Shown here: piece after piece, positions 54,463 through 64,000 of the stretch
Layout of the letters: every line of letters starts with the position of its first letter
Numbering within the stretch: the stretch's first letter is position 1
NCBI RefSeq assembly: GCF_902459465.1
Contig: NC_047066.1
Span: 14,511,047 to 14,575,046, forward strand
DNA from: Asterias rubens
Taxonomy: Eukaryota > Echinodermata > Asteroidea > Forcipulatida > Asteriidae
Length of the DNA: 64,000 nt
Direction: 5' to 3'
Notes under the pieces: generated by a model
Told to the model about the DNA's origin: nothing
The model's input: only the letters and a program-made list of their open reading frames with translations
Database searches by the model: none
Made by a program: the position numbers and the translations under genes

Positions 54463-57272
54463 TCTATACTATTAAAAGCGTAACCCGCGCCATCTGGGAT
54501 TGAAATTAGAAGGTCCAGTGGCATGGCATACTTGTTGAAATCAACACGGTTGTGTGTATGGAATTCCACACGTTCGTGTCTTTTCAGACGTCGGGTTGCA
54601 AGTCTACAAAACCCTGACCCAAACTCCCACTTACGAGTCATATGATTGGAGGAAGTTTGGGCGGCGACCGTGTGTCAACCACTGGTCGATGTTGTTACCA
54701 GACTTCCTAGAAATCCTTCTGACAGGTGACTCATTGGACAGTGTTTCGCAGATGGTTCTCCGGATTGGTTCACTCTTTGCTTTTTGCCCGCCCACCTGCC
54801 ATTCGATCCGCCCTTTTTGGTCGAATACTTTTGTGCTGTACTAAGCATGGTTCTCCGGATTGGTTCATTCATTGCCGCGCAGGGTCGAAGAGGCTGGTTG
54901 CCAGGACAAAACCGAAACAAATCTCACGAATTTGCATTGCATGAATGAAGTAACTCACAGATTGATGTTTCGCAGGCGACCATGTGTCAACCACTGGTCG
55001 ATGTTGTTACCAGACTTCCTAGAAATCCTTCTGCCATGGTGACTCATTTGTTGAAAAGATTAAATGGATAATAATTATAAAAAAGCATTCACTTCCAAAC
55101 GGCATGAGAATTATGGACAAGGATGGGATCAAACGGAAGCTTTATAATTTCGAAACATTGGGTAGGGCTATAGGTTGGAAGGAGCCTGTAAGGTGTCTAA
55201 GGGAACTTTACAATTAATAACAATTTGGGGTTTGGGAGGGGGGGGGGGGGCTTACACAAATAAAGTAAGCATGTCAAATAGAGCCCAACCTCTTCTTACA
55301 TTCTGGTCAGTGTATTGTGAGTGGCGTGTTGTCTGGTTTTGAGACAGGCCACCTGTTGCTTGGTGAAGGAGGTCCCTGTGGGACCACTTTAGATTGAAAG
55401 TGGGTGGCGACCTCGGACTTACAATAAATCTCCATACAGAAATTGCACTATTGATGCAAAGCGTATCTTGCTGTTTTTAAACTATGGACACTATCTTTAT
55501 AGAACAAATTATTTACAAGAAGAGAGTGTATACATTGTGATTCCTTTCGTATAAGTTTTGCCAGTAAACTCAAATGAGTACATGAATACCGTTTTAGAAT
55601 ACGGTCTGTTCATGGAGGTATAGTGTTGCAGTTTCAGAGTTTACCCCATCACGGAAGATTGTGAAAAACTTATACACGTACGTCAAAGGCTGTTTGGAAG
55701 CTGTAAAAAAAGAACTTTGCATTTGGCCAAAGTTGTGAAGCAAAACGACATTAAGTTTCCTTTTGAATAAGTCCATTTACAAAATTGGTAAGAGCAGTGT
55801 GTCGGTCAGGTCTCAGAATGTACATTTTGCCAAATCCATTTTGTAGCCTACTTCAGCAATCGTCCCGTCGTGTTTTTTTACTGGAGATAATGTTAACAAA
55901 AGAGCCCTCATGCGGCTGAATCGGGTACATTTTTAGGAGTTTGTCTATTACAAAATCGACCCAAACTGGACTTAACGAACCCTAAAAATAACTTGACATG
56001 CTTTCTGAAAGTGAAATAAGTTAGAGAAGTATTAAGGAGTGAGGACGAATTTACCGTTTTTATTTAGTTTGTACGATATATAGGGTTCCAGAGATATGGC
56101 ATGTATGGAGGTTTGTTCCTAGAGCAGCGTGAACATGAACGGTCAGAAATTGTGTCATTAAAATTTTGCGAGATGCAATAAGCCCAAAGAGACAATAAAC
56201 AATACACTTTTTTGACGTTCACGTTTAGTGCTCCCTTTTGGTGCAGCCTATTGACCAGAAAAGTTTACAGGACCAATTCAGATGAGAATAAACTAAAAAG
56301 AGGCCTACGCTCTTACCGCCCCCTGAAAAAAAAACCGAAAAAAGAAAGAAAAAAAAACAGTATACAGATTAGATTTGTGGCACACAGCATGTTCCGAAAA
56401 CTCGCTATCGTGGGACGTGATGCTCCATAAATCGCGATGAAGTAAAGGGCCCAATATAGACTGGGTAAACTTTCAAAAAAAAATCAACCCTGAAGGCAAT
56501 TTGTGTTAATTAATGGCATAAAAGCTTTTATTGAGGGGTGCTGAGCTCGAATTTGCTGTGTGCCAAGCTAAAAAATGTCCCATAATGCCTCAAAATCCCA
56601 AATCCAAGATGGCCGCCACAGTGCGTGCAAGCTTTATGCGCGAACGGCGGGTATTATAAACGGACAGCACCCACGCATTGCTGCACTGCCTTTCACAGAA
56701 TGGTTTAGTCCGACTCGGCCACGGCTCGGCAGTTCGTCGATCTACATGTAGTAGGCTGGTGCAATGCAGCAGAAAAACAACAGTGAGTACCGAGCAGAAA
56801 ATGTCATTTTATGACGATGTTTTTTAATTTCACTTAACAAAAAGGAAATTCAGGCATTATGAATATATATTGAGTGTGGTGGGAAAGTTTTGGTAGTGTA
56901 GTACAAAAGAAACTAGTTATTGCTGGCTAACGGTCGTAAAACTTTCACCTATCAACGCTGATTTTAAAAACGTATAGCGTTAAGGTGGCACAAAATATTA
57001 GACCCCTATAAGGCTTACGGGGGAGCCTTATAGTTTCTCAGAAGTATGCATAAGGAACGTCGTCTAACCCAACACGAGGTGGGCGCAGCCACTGCAAGTT
57101 GTGGCGGACGTGCGCAATAGCTTCATTTTGGTTTAGAATTATGACGCCATGCATAAATATTAAGAGAGGCGTATAACACCCTCACCCACATTACATTTTG
57201 AAATATTTGTGTAAAGGATTTTCATCATCTAGCGGGGTGCCGCGCGAAGCGCGAAGCGCGGCATCCTGCTAG
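54463..57272 (+). mobile_element. Non-autonomous Helitron-like element, copy in unit C
   Basis: 2810 bp with the same TC start, hairpin and CTAG end as 43826-46604, at the same position in the unit. It was therefore duplicated with the gene and not inserted independently. It has a ~39-bp segment (with CCAAGATGGCCGCC) near 56580-56620 that the unit B copy lacks. Confidence 0.85.
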
Positions 57273-58789
57273 TATTTGTTATGGTGGAACACAGCATGGG
57301 GAGGGGGCTTTGGGGGGGGGCATATTGCAATCAGCTGCAAAAGCATTTTGGGGATCATACATGTATTCCTTTTTTTTAAGCGATGATCAGTAAATAAGAA
57401 TAACCATTGAAATGGTCTCAATCAGCACTGAAAACATAAAAGTAGGGTCTAAAGAGCAGTTTCATTTGCTGCAGCTACAACAACCTTAGGGCCTATGCAA
57501 ATCTTGTATAAATCGTAGAGTTTTGGTGGTACTTTTTGTACGTGGAGCTTCATAGTGTTCGATTGCAAGAGTGTGGATGGACTTTTTTCAACGTTTGGGC
57601 TGCCCACCCTTCCTGGCCGTTCCCCTGGTCAAAGGGATCTGCTCCTCCTATAATCTAAAAAACAAATAAATAAACCTATAATCTATGAAAATCAAAAGGG
57701 CAACTGTAGAGGACCGGACCTTCTCATGATCAATGGCTGGTCTCCTGTGCTATAGAATCCTCTGTATAATCACATTGACAACAACATCAACACCGCGTTC
57801 ACACTTGATTCTGCTAGGAGGATCAAAGGAGGATCTGATCTCAAAAGGGCGATCAAAGGGAGATCACCAGCTAGTGTGAACGTGATCAGGATCACGATCA
57901 GATCCTCCTTGTTGGTCTCCCTTTATTGCTAGATCAAAGGGAGATCAGATCCTGTAAAGGCGATCAAAAAAAAAGTGTGAACACCGATCCAGATCAGATC
58001 CTGCAACTTAAGCTGCTCACATCCGGTGTGTCAGGTGGTTAAAAAAACTAGCGCACACAATCAATGACCTCGCACAGTAACCTTTGCCATCAGCTGAACT
58101 GAACTTCCATTTATCTATGCGAGATCAATGCGAGATCACACTCAAGTGTGAACGCGGAGTGGGGATCCCTGCACAAAAATGCTTGATCTCGCTTTCGGGA
58201 TCTGATCCTCCTTGGATTCTTGTAGGAGGATCAAGTGTAAACGCAGTAAAAGTCGCTTCGGACCTTCGAGGGTTAATTTGATAAATATCTGTTCGAGAGA
58301 CCTGTACAAATATCATATGAGGCTGTTATCTGGACTGATAAATTTCTGGACTGTTTAATCTCACCATTCTATCAATAGCCAAAGCAGGTTTCCACGAATG
58401 CAGACGAAAACTTCAGACTTAAAAAAAAAAAATGTTACTAACAGGGGCTTCAGGACAATCTCAATGTTTTAACTTTAACCCTTTTTTGGCCAAATAGACG
58501 TGAGTGTTTCGGAGAAAACATTTTTTTACCATATTTTTACTTGAGGTAAGAGACTCGTTATATTTTGTCTGTTTCCTATGGACTCCATTTATTAGAAAAA
58601 TGTAATAACTATATTTCAGAGCATCCTGTAGCCCCTCTTTAATAAATTTGCAATTGTCATAGAGTCTTGTTCCGATTAAATAATAACAATTATCATAGTG
58701 TTTGATGGACAAGTAAAATCTTGTATCCGTTTAGGTTTAGGTTTACACTGTGAACATTTATTTACAATCTCATTGGATACATTCAATAT
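57273..58789. repeat. Tandem-unit 5' flank, copy in unit C
   Basis: Matches 46605-48139. No gene seen. Confidence 0.7.
57792..58247. mobile_element. GATC-rich MITE, copy in unit C
   Basis: Same element and position in the unit as 47119-47574. Confidence 0.75.
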
Positions 58790-59019
58790 GCTGATGCTGT
58801 GCAATAGTGCAGCACCAGGCTTTCAAAAGTGTGTTGGTACCTTATGTTATTTTTGTTCCTGCATTACAACACACACAGAACAAACTTTCAAAGGTCAAAA
58901 ATTATGATCCCTCTTCTGTTATGGTAAGTAGTATCTCGTACCATCACATCGCCCCTGTATGTTGTACTAGCAGTGAATGGGACCTGGCTATAGCAGGCAT
59001 GTTGTTTCTTATACATTAA

Positions 59020-59895
59020 CCCACACCTATGACGTCATGCTATTGTTAAATCGCTCCATTATTTTGCACGAATGGCGCGATGGGTACACAACTATTCACC
59101 CATTGTGCAAACTGGTGAAACTGTCATTATAAAGTTAAGGATTAGTAAGAGTAAATGATGCCATAGACCATATTTTGTTTTGAACACAAGTTAGAACTAC
59201 GCATGTATTACAAAATGATCGTGAAGACTTTCCACAAGTTAGTGAACAGCTACATTGTTAAATTATTATTTAGCTGAGATGTTAAAAAATGTAACTTAAC
59301 TACAACATTCATTTAAGCTTTTCTCGGATAAATCAATTTAATTTAACCAGTAGGCCTACTCTCTTAAATGAATTCAAACTGCTTAATTTATCATACACAA
59401 ACATGGTAAGTGAGTAAGCTCCCTCAACATTAAGTTGGCAAAGATACTTATTTCAATATCATTATAAAATAACAGGAATTTTATTGAAATTGTTAATCAA
59501 AGTTATGTCAGAAATAATCTTAAACTACAGTCTTGTACGGTAGGTCACATCTTTTATCTTAACCTTTTGTTTTTTTTGTAGACCTAGCAAGTCGGCTACA
59601 ACATCATCCGTGTCATAGTCACTTTCTATCACTTGACTTAATTTACTTTGAGTCAAAAAACAATAATTTTTCTGCTGCCACTTTCGCTCCCGATCCATGA
59701 TGCCACTGTCGAAGGAACGAGCCTTTTTTATTTCCTGAATGTTGGTTTTTTATCCATGCACCACCAGTTGTGTTCACTGGAGTGAAAAAGCTTACATAAT
59801 ACATGCAACGATTGACTTAAAAATTAAACAATACCGCGCCATTCGTGCAAAATAATGGAGAGATTTTAACAATAGCATGACGTCACAGGTGTGGG
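59020..59895 (-). mobile_element. piggyBac-like internal-deletion derivative
   Basis: 876 bp flanked by TTAA (59016-59019, 59896-59899). Inverted ends CCCACACCTATGACGTCATG / CATGACGTCACAGGTGTGGG continue inward to TTATTTTGCACGAATGGCGC. TTAA targets and CCC-initial ends are piggyBac hallmarks. Only a short N-terminal coding remnant survives. Confidence 0.88.
59525..59698 (-). pseudogene. N-terminal remnant of a piggyBac-type transposase
   Basis: 57-codon frame MDRERKWQQKNYCFLTQSKL followed by SQVIESDYDTDDVVADLLGL. An acidic Ser/Asp N-terminus of this kind is usual in piggyBac transposases. The catalytic domain is missing. The assignment depends mainly on the enclosing TTAA element. Confidence 0.5.
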
Positions 59896-60467
59896 TTAAG
59901 TCGCATAATTCCCTCGGTGAACGCGAGCACCTCGGGCATTATCCTGTATGTAATTCAATTTATAAATTACTTTGCTCAAGATCTGCTCTATAGTCAATTG
60001 TTCTTTGTACAACCTAAAATCATTCAAATAGAACTATTGATAGTACTAGAATATTATTATCATTATTATTCATTTGGCCATTTCATATAGAACAATACAA
60101 TACATGTAATTGCAAATATTAGATTACAGTAATAGGAAAAACAAAATGAACAAATATGTTGAACAGAACTAAATAAAGGCATACATGCTAAATAATATGT
60201 ACTGTTTATTTAAGAGTTTTTATAGTCAATTCTTTGTTCAACCCCAAAAATCATTTACAAATTTACCCAGTCAGTTTCCCTTGTGGTTTATATTGATATC
60301 TGAAACAAAAAGTCGCATCCCCTTAAGGTGATCCCCTAGCTGCCGCTTCCCAGGTTGTATCGTAATTTGGGTGTGATCCCTGGCTACACGACAGTTAACG
60401 GTTGTATGGCTTCAGACTGGCACCCCCGAACAAAGATATTGACAAAATAGGGACACCGCCAATATAG

Positions 60468-60540
60468 GGCTAGATAGCTCAGTTGGTAGAGCGCCGGCAC
60501 GTTAATCCGGAGGTCGTTGGTTCGAATCCCACTCTAGTCA
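60468..60540 (+). tRNA. tRNA-Asn(GTT)-like SINE head, copy 1
   Basis: 73 nt that fold as a full cloverleaf: acceptor GGCTAGA / TCTAGTC, D arm GCTC...GAGC, anticodon loop ACGTTAA (anticodon GTT), T arm GTTGG-TTCGAAT-CCCAC. A and B boxes are intact. It sits in a tandem SINE-like repeat and is probably SINE-derived and not a canonical tRNA gene. Confidence 0.45.
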
Positions 60541-60779
60541 ATTCTTTGTTCAACCCCAAAAATCATTTACAAATTTACCCAGTCAGTTTCCCTTGTGGTT
60601 TATATTGATATCTGAAACAAAAAGTCGCATCCCCTTAAGGTGATCCCCTGGCTGCCGCTTCCCAGGTTGTATCGTAATTTGGGTGTGATCCCTGGCTACA
60701 CGGCAGTTAACGGTTGTATGGCTTCTGACTGGCACCCCCGAACAAAGATATTGACAAAATAGGGACACCGCCAATATAG

Positions 60780-60852
60780 GGCTAGACAGCTCAGTTGGTA
60801 GAGCGCCGGCACGTTAATCCGGAGGTCGTTGGTTCGAATCCCACTCTAGTCA
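60780..60852 (+). tRNA. tRNA-Asn(GTT)-like SINE head, copy 2
   Basis: Identical to the copy 312 bp upstream except for one base near the D arm (GACAGCTC against GATAGCTC). Same caveat. Confidence 0.45.
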
Positions 60853-63387
60853 ATTCTTTGTTCAACCCCAAAAATCATTTACAAATTTACCCAGTCAGTT
60901 TCCCTTGTGGTTTATATTGATAGTTTTTATGAATGGCACCTTTGTACAATGTTTCACATTAACTTTTACAAACACCAGCAAGCTCATTGTGAAGTGTGTT
61001 ACCAGCTAGGACCAGTACATAAAGCTGCTGAATGCACAACTAGTAGCTGAGTATAACAAACATGGTCACCAATAAGGTGTGGAGCCAAAATACCATACTA
61101 TACTATACTATACTACAAAGGCATTTATAAAGCGCTCTTACAAAAAATGTATCACAGTGCTTTACACAGTGCTTTACACCATGTCATGGGAGTACCCCCT
61201 TATTAGACTGGTATTCTATTAAATCTTAAAGAAATCTTTTCTGCTCAAGCAACTCCATGAAATTGGGCCCAGTCTTCATGTAAGACACACTGGTGTGGAA
61301 GCAAAGTAGCTGCTTCTATTCCAGTGCAAGTGTACGGTACTCTTTAGTGAGTATGGTCATTACAGTACAGGACATAAATTGTACACTTTGACAGGAGTGC
61401 CACCTACGTAACCTGTGGGCCCAACTGGAGCTATTCAGGAGTAAATATTGCTTTTAAAAAGTATTCTGCTTAACAACAAAAATCAGCAGTGTATGAATCA
61501 CAGATGATACATGTAGAATACATGGTAGGATTGGATTTAATCTTTGTTTGTTATATTTTTATTGTGCTTGCCTCTTTTTTTAGGGCTGGAGCAGCTCTAT
61601 GAAATTGGGCCCAAGATCCAAACCACACTCCAATAGTACCAGAGCTTGTGTTCAATGTTCTATAAACCACTCAGCCAGCTTTAAAACTATTCAAATACAT
61701 TCCAAACTTTTCATTTCCATTTACACAAGATACTTTTGTTTTAAAAAGCTTTTAAAATGAAAGCATTATTCTATACAAGTGAGAGCATAACTGATGATGT
61801 GTTTATCTAAACTAACAATCAAAATAGAAAATAAAAAAGAAAGTGGTAAAAATAAATTAACAATAATCATTAGTTTACTTGAACAGTGTTGAGTACATTG
61901 TCTGATTTCAGTTGACAGGCATTAAAAACAAAACAAAAAACCCTATTAATACGAATAAATGTGACCTTATTGAACAACAGTGCCCTCTAATGCATGTAAA
62001 TGCAACTACATTTCAACCTGTTCATTTCATACAATTATATTGCAATTTACACACAGTAACTGTCTTTTAGTTTAAAAAGCTTAGTAAAACAATAAAGCAA
62101 TTTTATATACATCTGGGAGCTAGCAGATGATAGTGATGAAGTGTTTGTGTTAATTTACAAGCAAAATGGAAAATATAAGAATAGTAGTAAAAGAAAATAA
62201 CAATAATCGTCAGTTTATTTAAACGGTGGTGAGTACATTGTTTGATTCCATTTGACAGGCATTAGAGTTAAGAAAACAACTATTAATTTGAATAAAATTT
62301 AGTGTGATCTTATTGAACAACAGTGTCCCCTAATGCATGTTGGAATACCAAAGTTCATCGTTAAAGATAATAGGTGGGCATGATAAGCCATTCATTGTAT
62401 TATAAGTACTTACAAACTCTGCAAAATGTGAAGAGACAGACAGTAAATTAGTTAGGGGCAATAAATCTTGCTATTTGTACTGTCCACTTATTAAATTGTT
62501 GTTTCCATGCAACCAAGATGCAACAAGGTTATTTTTGAGTATTTGTTGTTCCACATTCCATCTTATCTTAACGTGATTCTGCACCAAATTTGGATGTCAC
62601 ATGGAAGTGGAACACCTTTTTTTGTATCCCTTTTTCTTTTTTTTTCTTTTTTTTTTTTCGTCACATAAACAGAATTTAGGCGATTTACAATATTTTGTTG
62701 TTGTGAAGCATCGTAATGTACATAATGCCATATTGCCTCCTTTGCCTTTGGCTTCAGACATTTCAGATTGTGGATGCTCTTCAAGGATATATTTAGGTTT
62801 AGGAAATTAATTGTCCAGATATTCTGATGAATCAAATACAAGGCGTACAAAATGTTCACTTCCAACAATAATACTTTTACAAGTGTACAAAACAGATTGA
62901 CCAGCAGGGCAGGAAGACTTAACTATAAACAGATTGTCCAGATGACGCCCATAAACCCCTCTTTCTTTTACTGTACACTTAATCCTATTATCTGTGTCTT
63001 TGCTTTGGTTTTAGTTGGTTTCAATGAGTCTTCCTTGAAATTTTAAACAGTGCATCTCTGACAACCTTGTATTCCAACAAATAATTTATGGCTTGACATT
63101 TCGACTCTAGCAGGAGTCTTCCTCAGAGGCTAAATGACAACACAACAAATATAAACCTTGTAATCCTATACAACATACAGTGTCTCAAAGTTATTTCAAT
63201 CACGTTGTTTACCCATTGACATTGTATGTTATTGTTAAAAATGTGACTACTGCAACAAGTCTCCTAATTAGGTAGGAGCCAGCAAATCGCTACATTTACA
63301 ATATCATGAACTAGTGTAATGTGTACGTTATGATATTAGTTCAGTTGTTTTGTTTTTATAGTTCACTTTCGCATGTTAAGTGAGGTA

Positions 63388-64000
63388 CTATTCTAACTGG
63401 GAAACAACTTGGAAGATGTTTACTAATGTCAGTGCTTCTACTACAAGATTGCCAGATGGTGTGAATGTGATGTCATTGGCATCACCACAATCCTCAATGA
63501 CACATCCAATGTACTTGCCATCAGGACTGTACTGACATATTCTATTGGTTCCTCCATCAAACTGAGCAACAAAGATACTACCATCCTTATCACAGCACAC
63601 ACCATAGGATATTCCAGACTGATCAGTATCTACTGAGAACACCTTTACACCCTGATAATCAACTGAGTGTAAATGTGGATCACTTGGACTGCTGTAGATA
63701 ATCCTCTCATTGTATAAAGTCAAATAGTCTACCTGTACTGGAGTAGAGAATGTTCTGATGAGTGATCCATCAGGGTTGTAGAGTGAGATTAGCTCTTGTA
63801 AATAACCCACTGCTATGAGATTGTTTTCATCCACTGCAAGGCATGATGGGGAGAGCTTTCTCTCACTTAGCTGGAACTGATGAATGAGCATATATTTCCT
63901 GTTAAAAACCTTGACTTCTAGATTGTCAATTACATACAGGTGATCATTATTGTCCACAGTGAGTGCTGATGGTTCAGAAAGACCTTTTAGTTTTAATCTT
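63388..64000 (-). CDS. TRIM56/TRIM2-like gene D, 3' part only
   Basis: Open to the right window edge. Encodes the C-terminal ~200 residues of the propeller (RLKLKGLSEPSALTVDNNDH, NLIAVGYLQELISLYNPDG, CCDKDGSIFVAQFDGGTN) and ends IFQVVSQLE, two residues longer than A and B. GTG at 63957 is an internal valine, not a start. Loop residues again differ from A-C (KYMLIHQFQL, IIYSSPSDPHLHS). The RING end lies outside the window. Confidence 0.9.
   Translation of the reverse strand, partial: RLKLKGLSEPSALTVDNNDHLYVIDNLEVKVFNRKYMLIHQFQLSERKLSPSCLAVDENNLIAVGYLQELISLYNPDGSLIRTFSTPVQVDYLTLYNERIIYSSPSDPHLHSVDYQGVKVFSVDTDQSGISYGVCCDKDGSIFVAQFDGGTNRICQYSPDGKYIGCVIEDCGDANDITFTPSGNLVVEALTLVNIFQVVSQLE

Larger units (their letters stand above)
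60225..60921 (+). repeat. 312-bp tandem repeat carrying a tRNA-like sequence
   Basis: Units start GTCAATTCTTTGTTCAACCC at 60225, 60537 and 60849 (the third is partial). The first two differ by only a few bases. Each complete unit ends in a tRNA-like sequence. Confidence 0.92.
58790..63387. repeat. Tandem-unit 3' flank, copy in unit D, with insertions
   Basis: Third copy of the flank at 37321-40109, enlarged by a piggyBac derivative (59020-59895), a tandem SINE (60225-60921) and a short TACTATACTA-tailed insert near 61093-61180. No gene apart from these. Confidence 0.75.

Noticed and set aside
60468..60852. Two functional tRNA-Asn genes
   Set aside because: The cloverleaf is good, but the sequences are parts of a 312-bp SINE-like tandem unit and lack an obvious T-run terminator directly downstream. 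I list them as tRNA-like only.
63388..63957. Separate short gene starting at a GTG
   Set aside because: Alignment with TRIM A-C shows that the GTG is an internal valine of the propeller and the frame runs on to the window edge.
1..64000. CRISPR arrays, operons or prokaryotic regulatory signals
   Set aside because: The tandem repeats lack spacers of constant length, and the spliced genes and SINEs show eukaryotic DNA.

Overview
The window looks like genomic DNA of a marine deuterostome, most likely an echinoderm and probably a sea star. This is inferred from the gene content (a SPRING1 orthologue and a head-to-tail array of TRIM56/TRIM2-like RING/B-box/beta-propeller genes) and from repeat families I associate with echinoderm genomes. 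The DNA is AT-rich, genes have introns, and most of the sequence is mobile DNA. There are no prokaryotic features.

Layout. (1) 1-3.6 kb: the first three coding exons of SPRING1 on the minus strand, cut by the left window edge, with a 15/16-bp minisatellite in intron 1 and a perfect CRE upstream of the start codon. (2) 3.6-22.8 kb: a dense transposon nest with no host gene I can support. It holds TTAA-ended MITEs interrupted by a hAT element, by a retroposon with a long target-site duplication, and by a young non-autonomous LTR retrotransposon with identical LTRs. It also holds a 4.5-kb foldback-like transposon whose 1.2-kb inverted arms are each built of three ~350-bp direct repeats, and several hairpin MITEs. 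(3) 22.9-31.4 kb: the 5' part of an unidentified plus-strand gene (three well-supported coding exons plus one candidate) with introns full of MITEs, a tRNA-derived SINE and a second hAT copy. (4) 31.9-64 kb: four TRIM genes, all on the minus strand (A 31954-33918, B 40110-42059, C 50710-52668, D from 63388 past the right edge). Each of A-C has an uninterrupted coding exon. A conserved 5' splice acceptor, donor, noncoding exon, TATA box and CCAAT/CRE-like site lie upstream. Genes B, C and D sit in a ~10.7-kb unit that has been duplicated in tandem, carrying a non-autonomous Helitron and a GATC-rich MITE with it. The A unit is an older, shorter copy without the Helitron. Unit D has later insertions: a piggyBac derivative and a tandem tRNA-like SINE.

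Function. SPRING1 is a Golgi/ER factor of the SREBP lipid-sensing pathway. The TRIM array is probably a lineage-specific set of E3 ubiquitin ligases, perhaps in innate immunity. The RING and coiled-coil are almost invariant, while B-box 1 and the propeller loops differ, which fits one shared catalytic module with diversifying recognition surfaces. I could not run database searches. All family names are from recognised motifs.
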